Shown one piece after another: positions 1 through 5,152 of a DNA stretch of 5,258 bases. Location: positions 1 through 5,258 of the forward strand of contig CALKUG010000484.1 of the NCBI GenBank assembly GCA_937996765.1. The letters are read 5' to 3'. The DNA is from an uncultured Ignavibacteria bacterium. GTDB lineage: Bacteria; Bacteroidota; Ignavibacteria; Ignavibacteriales; Ignavibacteriaceae. How positions within the stretch are numbered: position 1 is the stretch's first letter; each line of letters starts with the position of its first letter. Both the position numbers and the translations under genes were made by a program. The notes beneath the pieces are model-generated. The model was not told the origin of the DNA and made no database searches. It saw only the letters and a list, made by a program, of their open reading frames with translations.

Positions 1-161
1 ATAGTGAAGAACCCGGGTCCGCATCCAATATCAATAACAGACATACCTGTGCTAACGTATGGTCTCAGAATTTTGTACGGATTCTGCAACCAATTTCTCA
101 GCACGTTATCTAAACTGCTGGAGTGTTTGCTTGAACAAATATCATTGTTTTGAAGGTTCAT
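1..161 (-). CDS. Class I SAM-dependent methyltransferase, N-terminal 53 codons (runs off window start)
   Basis: Reading the minus strand from ATG at 161-159 gives an open frame to the window edge. It has 53 codons and no stop. The N-terminus is polar (MNLQNNDICSSKHSSS). It is followed by N-P-Y-K-I-L-R-P-Y (residues 27-35), then G-M-S-V-I-D-I-G-C-G-P-G-F-F-T (39-53). The latter is a textbook motif I of Rossmann-fold methyltransferases, with the glycine-rich loop that binds S-adenosylmethionine. The combination of NPxKILxPY and GMxVxDIGCGPGFFT is typical of a group of small class I methyltransferases whose substrates are mostly unknown. The start ATG shares the sequence ATGA with the stop codon of the upstream dehydrogenase gene, so the two are probably translationally coupled. 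The acidic motif II and the substrate region lie outside the window, so the substrate cannot be inferred. The methyltransferase call is strong; anything finer is not supported. Confidence 0.88.
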   Translation of the reverse strand, partial: MNLQNNDICSSKHSSSLDNVLRNWLQNPYKILRPYVSTGMSVIDIGCGPGFFT

Positions 162-940
162 TGCGCATGCTCACTATTGGCTTTCTCCAAAATCTCTTCA
201 TAATTGGCCGGTATAACACTATTAAGCATTTTTATTGCTCTTTTGGGAATTAAGCGACTCAGACGATATAATAACCCTGCCATCTTAACGTAAATTTCCT
301 CATTGCCATTGATTATACCTTGATAAGCCACTTTTGATGCAACCTCAGGACTAATCGCATTTTTTGGGGCTTGTCCTTGCTGGAACGGAGTATCAACCGA
401 GGGATAAAAAACTTCTATTACTTTGACGTCATATTTAGAAAGTTGCATTCGCATGCTTTGTGTAATTGAGTGTAAAGCTGCTTTTGTTGCACAATAATTA
501 GCTTGAGGGAATAGGGGCACAAATGCGAGTCCCGAATTAATATTTACAATTGTTCCTTTGCTTTCCGCAAGCATATTCAAAAACAATTTACTCAGCATCA
601 CAGGTGCTAAATAATTGGTTTGCCACTCACGGGTGATTATTTTTTCGAGATTGTCTGTTTTCGGTATAAGAAACCGAGTTACAATACCTGCATTATTGAT
701 AAGCATATCGAGGCCACCCAACTGTTTAGTAATAAACTCATGCAACCGATTGCGATCCTCGGCTAAGGTAATATCGCAGGGAATGGTAATAAATTCATTG
801 CGTTGTCTCTTTGCAAAAAATAGCTTCTCCGGTGAGCGACCACAGATTACGACAGTATTCCCTGAATCAATCATTAGCTTTGCCAATTCGAGTCCAAGTC
901 CGGAACTGCCTCCGGTGATTAAAATTCTTTTGCTTGACAT
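158..940 (-). CDS. Short-chain dehydrogenase/reductase, DltE-like
   Basis: A 260-residue classical SDR and presumed cytoplasmic NAD(P)(H)-dependent oxidoreductase. The cofactor-binding motif T-G-G-S-S-G-L-G is at residues 9-16. Arg36 in CGRSPEKL, just after the second beta strand, suggests a preference for NADP(H). NNAG is at 82-85. The catalytic set is complete: Asn109, Ser136 (in NINSG), Tyr149 and Lys153 (YCATK). After the active site the sequence is Y-P-S-V-D-T instead of the common PGxVxT, which resembles the DltE/YciK-like short SDRs. The length is normal for the family. ATG at 940 is supported by a strong AAAGGAG six bases upstream. The gene lies 67 bp downstream of a Crp/Fnr regulator gene on the same strand, and its TGA overlaps the next gene's ATG. 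The substrate is unknown. DltE was named for its place in a D-alanylation locus, but no dlt gene is visible here, so the similarity does not imply that role. Confidence 0.93.
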   Translation of the reverse strand: MSSKRILITGGSSGLGLELAKLMIDSGNTVVICGRSPEKLFFAKRQRNEFITIPCDITLAEDRNRLHEFITKQLGGLDMLINNAGIVTRFLIPKTDNLEKIITREWQTNYLAPVMLSKLFLNMLAESKGTIVNINSGLAFVPLFPQANYCATKAALHSITQSMRMQLSKYDVKVIEVFYPSVDTPFQQGQAPKNAISPEVASKVAYQGIINGNEEIYVKMAGLLYRLSRLIPKRAIKMLNSVIPANYEEILEKANSEHAQ

Positions 941-946
941 AACCGT

Positions 947-953
947 CTCCTTT
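947..953 (-). promoter_or_regulatory. Strong Shine-Dalgarno for the dehydrogenase gene
   Basis: The minus strand reads AAAGGAG here, followed by a 6-base spacer and the ATG at 940. It fixes the dehydrogenase start. It also stands out because most other genes in this window have weak or no Shine-Dalgarno sequences, which suggests relatively efficient, regulated translation of the dehydrogenase/methyltransferase pair. Confidence 0.8.
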
Positions 954-1007
954 GTTTGTAAAATTGTTAATCAAATTATACCAACAAAGAAAAACGGATT
1001 CCTTGAC

Positions 1008-1604
1008 CTATGATAGTTTTTTTAATTTTCTTCGGATACGACTGAGAGATTCGGGTGTAATTCCTAAAAAAGAGGCAATATGATAGAGCTTTGCATTGGT
1101 TTCCACTTCAGGGTACTCTTTCATAAATTGTATATATCTGCTTGCTGCATCATCCAAAAGGAACGACTTTTCTCTAATCTCCTTCATTATATAAACTGTT
1201 TGTAGCAAGTTGAATGTAAGTGGATACCACCTCATGTCGGAGCGAATCATCTTCATCCATTCCTCGTAATCAAATTGCAGAATTTCTGAATCGGTTAGTG
1301 ATTCTATGTTAAAAAATGATTCTCGTTTTTGAACCATTGCACTATAAGAGATTATGAATCTCCCTTTGGTTGAAAAGCCCTTAGTCCAATCATTTCCTTT
1401 ACTATCGGTGTAATACAATCGAAAGATGCCACTGAGATTGAATCCTACATATTTGGGATAATCTCCGCTACGCACAAAGATTTCTCGTCTGTTTAATTTC
1501 TTCAAAGTGCATATACCAAATAGGTTTTCTATTAACTCATCAGGTGTATTAGCCAATGAGTTAATGGACTGTTTCAACATCTTTAAAGCCGTATTTGATT
1601 CCAC
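1008..1604 (-). CDS. Crp/Fnr-family transcriptional regulator
   Basis: A 198-residue protein with the Crp/Fnr layout. An N-terminal cyclic-nucleotide-binding-like beta barrel spans about residues 25-120. A dimerisation helix follows (about 125-150), then a C-terminal helix-turn-helix at about 171-195 (HIASFLGITPESLSRIRRKL). The HTH and the conserved beta-roll spacing carry the call. The phosphate-binding cassette of true cAMP receptors (GE..., R-[ST]-A) is not recognisable: the equivalent stretch around residues 85-105 is SYSAMVQKRESFFNIESL. The cysteine cluster of oxygen-sensing FNR is also absent, with only Cys32 present. The ligand is therefore unknown. The start is GTG at 1604, with AAAGGTG seven bases upstream; an internal ATG at 1580 is the alternative and would remove 8 residues. 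Its position 67 bp upstream of the dehydrogenase/methyltransferase pair suggests it regulates them or itself, as is common for such regulators. That is inference. Confidence 0.92.
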   Translation of the reverse strand: MESNTALKMLKQSINSLANTPDELIENLFGICTLKKLNRREIFVRSGDYPKYVGFNLSGIFRLYYTDSKGNDWTKGFSTKGRFIISYSAMVQKRESFFNIESLTDSEILQFDYEEWMKMIRSDMRWYPLTFNLLQTVYIMKEIREKSFLLDDAASRYIQFMKEYPEVETNAKLYHIASFLGITPESLSRIRRKLKKLS

Positions 1605-1611
1605 GTTGTTA

Positions 1612-1618
1612 CACCTTT
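1612..1618 (-). promoter_or_regulatory. Shine-Dalgarno supporting the GTG start of the Crp/Fnr gene
   Basis: The minus strand reads AAAGGTG, seven bases before the GTG at 1604-1602. It favours the GTG over the downstream in-frame ATG at 1580-1578, which has no comparable sequence before it. Confidence 0.55.
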
Positions 1619-1664
1619 AGCTTTCTCATCTCACGAGTTGCTTGAAAAAATAAAGTGATATTCA

Positions 1665-1686
1665 GTTAAAAATACAACATTTTAAC
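1665..1686. repeat. 7-8-7 inverted repeat between the membrane protein and regulator genes
   Basis: On the plus strand, GTTAAAA (1665-1671) and TTTTAAC (1680-1686) are perfect reverse complements separated by 8 bases. The 22-bp dyad lies 6 bp after the stop of the DUF4405-like gene and about 60 bp upstream of the regulator's start codon. Its size suits a Crp/Fnr-type operator, so autoregulation is possible. It could also be a weak hairpin. It is a poor intrinsic terminator for the minus-strand gene, because the stem has one G-C pair and no immediate T-run follows. In AT-rich DNA a chance occurrence is quite possible. Confidence 0.3.
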
Positions 1687-1692
1687 AAAAAC

Positions 1693-2181
1693 TTAAACGG
1701 GTTCAGTCTGAAACAATTGCTTGGATTTTGTGAAAAGCCATTTAAAGTGCTGAATAAGATGTAGTATAAAAAACACTATTAATAAAAGCCCTGTTTTACT
1801 ATGGATACCGTGAAGTATTGAATCAATATTTTTATCTTTAATGAATAGCCATGCCGGGAATGCTATTGCTGCGTTTATCAGGTAAATAACAAAAAGCAGA
1901 AGAGTTACTTTTAGAGTAAAACTTTTAGGGAATGTCCTTAATACAAATGTGTTTTTTATCCATTGTGGGTGGAGTATAATGTGAGTAACCGCCAACAGAG
2001 CGAATACACTAATGAGTATTTTGTGCAGTAAATGCCAGTTTTTTCCTGTTAAGGTGAGAACCGTCTCATGTATTTTTGAAGCGCCTGAATGAAAGTTTAG
2101 CATAACTAATCCCGTGAAAGATATAGCCACAAAAAAACACAGTAAGCTAATGTTTGTGATGTAGGTAAGTTTATTTTTCAT
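1693..2181 (-). CDS. DUF4405-like four-helix membrane protein, possible b-type cytochrome
   Basis: A 162-residue inner-membrane protein read from ATG at 2181. Four hydrophobic segments are visible at about residues 7-28, 51-70, 90-113 and 130-146. Histidines cluster at helix ends and inside helices: His31, His38, His50, His53 (NWHLLHK), His67, His71, His124, His127 (HGIHSKTG), His141 and His145. This pattern fits the DUF4405 family, which resembles small di-haem cytochrome b-type proteins, so haem binding and electron transfer are plausible but not shown. The open frame extends upstream to a TTG at 2334, with ATGs at 2235 and 2229. That 51-residue extension does not resemble the family and sits in AT-rich spacer, so I chose 2181, which puts the first helix near the N-terminus as usual. 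The start is uncertain. The gene ends 88 bp before the regulator gene on the same strand, and co-transcription is uncertain. Confidence 0.8.
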   Translation of the reverse strand: MKNKLTYITNISLLCFFVAISFTGLVMLNFHSGASKIHETVLTLTGKNWHLLHKILISVFALLAVTHIILHPQWIKNTFVLRTFPKSFTLKVTLLLFVIYLINAAIAFPAWLFIKDKNIDSILHGIHSKTGLLLIVFFILHLIQHFKWLFTKSKQLFQTEPV

Positions 2182-2336
2182 TGTGAAGATACTCTGTTTA
2201 AAATTTTGGTGTGGATTTTGTATTGTCATTTTCATATAATCTGTAAAGCCACACTTGATAATTTTAATAATATACCATTTAATGCTATTAAGTTCTAATG
2301 TTTTCTGACTGAATAAAATATTTATAACTTTCAAAT

Positions 2337-2344
2337 TACCTTTG
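2337..2344 (+). promoter_or_regulatory. Candidate Bacteroidetes -7 promoter element (TACCTTTG)
   Basis: TACCTTTG matches the Bacteroidetes primary-sigma -7 consensus TAnnTTTG exactly. Transcription would start about 6-8 bases downstream, leaving a leader of roughly 20 bases before the methyltransferase ATG at 2373. No good -33 TTTG/TTG lies at the usual distance upstream (the nearest T/G-rich stretch, around 2301-2311, is too far), so the call rests on one half of the promoter. Confidence 0.4.
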
Positions 2345-2372
2345 TAAAGTCAATTACTAAAAAGATTTGAAA

Positions 2373-3122
2373 ATGGATTCATTACAACTTCTGATAGATT
2401 TACACAAAGATGCTTTGCGGCAGGGTCCGGGGAGTGATGATGCAACGCGCTTGGCACTACGATTAGCAGGGGTGGATTCAGAGCACCCAATAAAAATTGC
2501 CGATATCGGTTGTGGTACGGGCGCAACTACTCTTTTATTAGCAAAGGAGCTTATCGCCGAGGTTACTGCCGTTGATTTCCTGCCCGAGTTTCTTGAGGTG
2601 TTGGAAAAGAGAGCTAAAGTATTTGGTGTTGAGAAAAGTATCAAAACGGTGGCTGCTTCAATGGATGCTTTACCTTTTGCCGAAGAAGAGTTTGATGTTA
2701 TTTGGTCGGAGGGTGCGATTTATAATATGGGCTTTGAAGCGGGTGTAAATTATTTTGGTAAGTTCTTGAAGCAAGACGGTGTGATTGCAGTTTCGGAGAT
2801 TACATGGCTTACCAACAACCGACCTTTTGAGCTCCATGAGCACTGGGTAAAGGAATACCCCGAGATTGATACTGCCTCGGCGAAACTCGCGATTCTTGAG
2901 AAGAGCGGCTTTACACCCATCGGTTATTTTATTCTCTCCCCTGAGTGCTGGCTCGAGAATTACTACACCCCAATGGAGCAACGTTTTGAGCAATTTCTTT
3001 TAATGCATAAACACAGCGATGAAGCCCAAGAAATTGTTGCCTCGGAACAAGCCGAAATAGAATTATACAAAAAATATCAACCCTATTACAGTTACGGCTT
3101 TTACATAGCAATAAAAAAGTAA
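2373..3122 (+). CDS. Class I SAM-dependent methyltransferase (BT_2972-like)
   Basis: A 249-residue soluble methyltransferase. Counting from ATG at 2373, R-Q-G-P-G-S-D-D lies at residues 16-23. Motif I (ADIGCGTGATT) is at about 43-53. The acidic residue that binds the SAM ribose is in AVDFLPEF (Asp68). The motif around SMDALPF is at 96-102, followed by IWSEGAIYNMGF (110-121), which is highly characteristic. Later come SEITW, YPEIDT and C-W-L-E-N-Y-Y-T-P. From memory, this pattern closely matches the B. thetaiotaomicron methyltransferase BT_2972 (structure 3F4K, as I recall). The substrate of that group is not established, so I give no symbol. A TTG six bases upstream of the ATG is in frame, but ATG is the better start. 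No Shine-Dalgarno is evident. The gene is divergent from the leftward gene set and is separated from the next rightward gene by 76 bp. Confidence 0.93.
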   Translation: MDSLQLLIDLHKDALRQGPGSDDATRLALRLAGVDSEHPIKIADIGCGTGATTLLLAKELIAEVTAVDFLPEFLEVLEKRAKVFGVEKSIKTVAASMDALPFAEEEFDVIWSEGAIYNMGFEAGVNYFGKFLKQDGVIAVSEITWLTNNRPFELHEHWVKEYPEIDTASAKLAILEKSGFTPIGYFILSPECWLENYYTPMEQRFEQFLLMHKHSDEAQEIVASEQAEIELYKKYQPYYSYGFYIAIKK

Positions 3123-3198
3123 ACGGTTCCAATCGGTTTATTTGCGTTACTCTCCTTATTTTAGTAATTAACTTTCTTAACTATCAGAGAATGCTCTA

Positions 3199-4731
3199 AT
3201 GACTTTCCAACCCAATGAAAACGAAACAACCGAGTTCAAGAGGCAACTAACTGATTCGCTTGAAAAAGAGGTGGTATCTTTCCTCAACTCCGATAAAGGT
3301 GGCGATATTTATATTGGGGTGGATAACAACGGAACAATTCACGGTGTAGAAAGTCCTGATAAGTTACAATTAGCGATAATAGATCGCATACGTAACAATA
3401 TACTTCCTACTGCTCTCGGTTTTTTTGATGTAGTTTCTGAGCAGCTCGAAGGTAAAAACGTTATTCATATCATTGTAGCACGAGGCACCGAAAAACCGTA
3501 TTATCTTAGGAAGTATGGACTCTCACCAAACGGAGCTTATATTCGGGTTGGTACAAGCGTACAACAGATGACTACCGATATGATCGAGCGCTTATATGCT
3601 TCAAGGAACTACATCTCGTTGAGGAATATTCCATCTCCGCGTATCAGCTTGAGCTTCAATCAGCTAAAAATCTATTACGATGAAAGGGGCTTTGCCGTCA
3701 ATGAATCATTTCTTGAGAATCTCGATCTTTACACACCAAACGGTCAGTTGAATTATGTGGCTTATCTTTTGGCGGATCAAAACAGTATATCTATTAAAGT
3801 AGCCAAATACGCCGGCAACAACAAGGTGGAGCTTGTTGAAAATGAGGAGTACGGCTATTGTTCCATTGTTAAAGCCACAAATAGCGTTTTGGATAAATTG
3901 GATATCGAGAATAGAACGTTTACCAAAATAACCGGAAATGCGCGTCGCCTACAAAAGCAGATGTTCGATAAGAGGGCTATACGCGAAGCTTTTATTAATG
4001 CGATTGTGCATAATGATTATACTAAAGAAGTTACTCCGGTAGTTGAGATTTTTAGTGACCGAATCTCCATCACCTCTTATGGCGGATTGGTTACCGGGCT
4101 CTCTTTAGAAGAGTTTTTTGCAGGTCGCTCGATGCCTCGTAACCGAGAAATTATGCGTGTGTATCGTGATTTGGATTTAGTTGAACAATTAGGTTCAGGG
4201 ATGAGTCGAATACTCTCAGTATATTCAGCGGATGTTTTTAAGGTAAGTGATAATTTTTTAGAAGTCTCCTTTCCTTTTGCCGAAGGATATTCTAACACTG
4301 CGGTAATCGAAGAAATAAATTCCCCAAAAAGCGTCGGGAAAGAGACGAAAGCGTCGGGAAAGGGACAGAAAAGCGTCGGGAAAGAGACGAAAGTGTCGGG
4401 AAAGAGACAGAAAAGCGTCGGGAAAGGGACGAAAGCGTCGGGAAAGGAGCAGAAAAGCGTCGGGAAAGGGACGAAAGCGTCGGGAAAGGGACAGAAAAGC
4501 GTCGGGAAAGAGACGAAAGTGACGGGAAAGGAACAGAAAAGCGTCGGGAAGACATCGAGAAAAATTTTGGAACAAATTAAAAAGGATAAAACGGTTACGA
4601 TTTATTCCTTGTCCATTACGATTGAAGTTACTGAGAGATCAATTCAGCGAAATATTCAACGGCTACAGAAAATTGGGATATTAAAAAGGATTGGTGGAAG
4701 AAAAGACGGTTCATGGGAAATAACAGAGTGA
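3199..4731 (+). CDS. AlbA_2 (Schlafen-type) / GHKL ATPase-like / winged-helix protein with an internal basic heptad-repeat linker
   Basis: A 510-residue predicted nucleic-acid-binding regulator. The N-terminal AlbA_2 domain (residues about 8-128) has ETTEFKR (9-15), FLNSDKGGDIYIGVD and NGTIHGV (28-50), and NGAYIRVGTS (111-120). A middle region of about 145-245 has no motif I can name. A RecG-related GHKL-type ATP-binding domain (about 252-358) has REAFINAIVHNDY (262-274, the N box), ITSYGGL (291-297) in place of the usual NPGGL, RNREI (314-318) and EQLGSGMSRI (329-338). A lysine-rich tandem-repeat linker at 377-451 follows, then a winged helix at about 453-510 with recognition-helix segment VTERSIQRNIQRLQKIG. 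Family members are often annotated as ATP-binding proteins or transcriptional regulators; few have a known target. The repeat array is the unusual part. The DsrE gene starts 36 bp downstream on the same strand. Domain calls are confident; the biological role is not. Confidence 0.92.
   Translation: MTFQPNENETTEFKRQLTDSLEKEVVSFLNSDKGGDIYIGVDNNGTIHGVESPDKLQLAIIDRIRNNILPTALGFFDVVSEQLEGKNVIHIIVARGTEKPYYLRKYGLSPNGAYIRVGTSVQQMTTDMIERLYASRNYISLRNIPSPRISLSFNQLKIYYDERGFAVNESFLENLDLYTPNGQLNYVAYLLADQNSISIKVAKYAGNNKVELVENEEYGYCSIVKATNSVLDKLDIENRTFTKITGNARRLQKQMFDKRAIREAFINAIVHNDYTKEVTPVVEIFSDRISITSYGGLVTGLSLEEFFAGRSMPRNREIMRVYRDLDLVEQLGSGMSRILSVYSADVFKVSDNFLEVSFPFAEGYSNTAVIEEINSPKSVGKETKASGKGQKSVGKETKVSGKRQKSVGKGTKASGKEQKSVGKGTKASGKGQKSVGKETKVTGKEQKSVGKTSRKILEQIKKDKTVTIYSLSITIEVTERSIQRNIQRLQKIGILKRIGGRKDGSWEITE
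4327..4551 (+). repeat. In-frame 21-bp tandem repeat array (about 10.7 copies, 42-bp higher-order unit)
   Basis: Ten complete 21-bp units and a partial eleventh lie inside the AlbA_2 gene. Each carries the core GCGTCGGGAAAG or a close variant (GTGTCGGGAAAG, GTGACGGGAAAG). They alternate between two types, forming five 42-bp dimers. At protein level the dimer is K-S-V-G-K-[EG]-T followed by K-[AV]-[ST]-G-K-[GER]-Q, five times (residues 377-446), then K-S-V-G-K. First-half units of dimers 1, 2 and 5 are identical, those of dimers 3 and 4 are identical, and second-half units 1 and 4 are identical, so the array expanded recently. The plus strand is strongly purine-rich and more GC-rich than the flanks. 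The unit length is a multiple of three, so copy-number change keeps the frame. The encoded 70 residues hold 20 Lys and 1 Arg against 5 Glu, a net charge of about +16. Confidence 0.97.
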
Positions 4732-4767
4732 TTTTTAAAACAATAATCAAAAAGGTAATAAATAATT

Positions 4768-5124
4768 ATGAGTATTCTTTTTATTTTTAATCGTCAGCCG
4801 TACGATTCAACGGATGTAACGTGGAACGGACTCAGACTCGCAATCACCTTAAAAGATAAGGGAGAGGATGTGCGTATCTTTTTGATGAACGATTCTGTGG
4901 ATATGGCTCGCGAGAGTTGCGTTCCACCTGAGGGATATGATCAGGATTTAAAGCAAATGCTTAAAAAACTTATTGCATCGGGTGTGCCTGTTGAGGTGTG
5001 TGGTACGTGTATGGCAAGATGTGGTATGTATGTTAATGAGCCCTATTATGAAGGAGCAAATAAATCCACTATGAATAAACTCGCAGAATGGGTTCAAGAA
5101 AGCGATAAAATACTTACATTTTAG
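4768..5124 (+). CDS. DsrE-family protein (DsrE/DsrF/TusD-like fold)
   Basis: A 118-residue small cytoplasmic protein, normal length for single-domain DsrE-like proteins. The N-terminal beta strand (MSILFIFNRQPYDSTDV) and following helix (GLRLAITLKDKGEDVRIFLMNDSV) are typical, as is the cysteine motif V-E-V-C-G-T-C-M-A-R-C-G (residues 75-86). Cys78 and Cys81 occupy the usual active-site region. Cys85 and Cys51 add two further thiols. Characterised relatives carry persulfide sulfur in sulfur oxidation or tRNA thiolation (DsrEFH, TusBCD). No partner gene of those systems is visible, so this is best called a DsrE-family protein with a possible sulfur-carrier or redox role. AAAAAGG lies about 12 bases before the ATG at 4768, a loose ribosome binding site. 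The 36-bp gap from the AlbA_2 gene and the 28-bp gap to the next gene suggest a shared transcript. Confidence 0.9.
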   Translation: MSILFIFNRQPYDSTDVTWNGLRLAITLKDKGEDVRIFLMNDSVDMARESCVPPEGYDQDLKQMLKKLIASGVPVEVCGTCMARCGMYVNEPYYEGANKSTMNKLAEWVQESDKILTF

Positions 5125-5152
5125 TTTTCATAGTCTATGGATGTAATACAGA

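Noticed and set aside
972..980. TATAATTTG on the minus strand, 32-40 bp upstream of the dehydrogenase start, as a separate promoter
   Set aside because: The spacing does not match TAnnTTTG, and no suitable -35 or -33 element lies upstream. In AT-rich DNA this is weak evidence, though an internal promoter remains possible.
615..1013. Plus-strand open frame opposite the dehydrogenase gene
   Set aside because: It lies antisense to a gene with intact catalytic motifs and has no recognisable domain of its own.
2182..2334. N-terminal extension of the DUF4405-like protein to TTG at 2334
   Set aside because: It needs a TTG start, adds 51 residues with no family resemblance, and would fill the only spacer available for divergent promoters. 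ATG at 2181 gives a normal-length protein.
2367..2372. TTG start two codons before the ATG of the methyltransferase
   Set aside because: An ATG lies six bases downstream and nothing favours the TTG.
3123..3198. Possible terminator or regulatory dyad after the methyltransferase (direct CGGTT copies and AT-rich half-sites)
   Set aside because: No stem longer than about four base pairs could be formed, and no T-run follows a stem.
3191..3199. Two-codon ORF (ATG CTC TAA) whose stop overlaps the AlbA_2 start codon
   Set aside because: Such short arrangements are expected by chance. There is no Shine-Dalgarno or regulatory peptide signal to support a leader role.
4327..4551. G-quadruplex potential from the regularly spaced GGG runs
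   Set aside because: The main GGG runs are about 18 bases apart, too far for a canonical quadruplex, and the additional short GGG runs occur only in some units.
4258..4575. Long open frames on the minus strand across the repeat, with F-P-x-L-S-S-L-S-R-R type repeated peptides
   Set aside because: A 21-bp repeat without stops in one unit is open in that frame throughout the array. The plus-strand gene has intact domains on both sides of the array, so the antisense frames are shadows.
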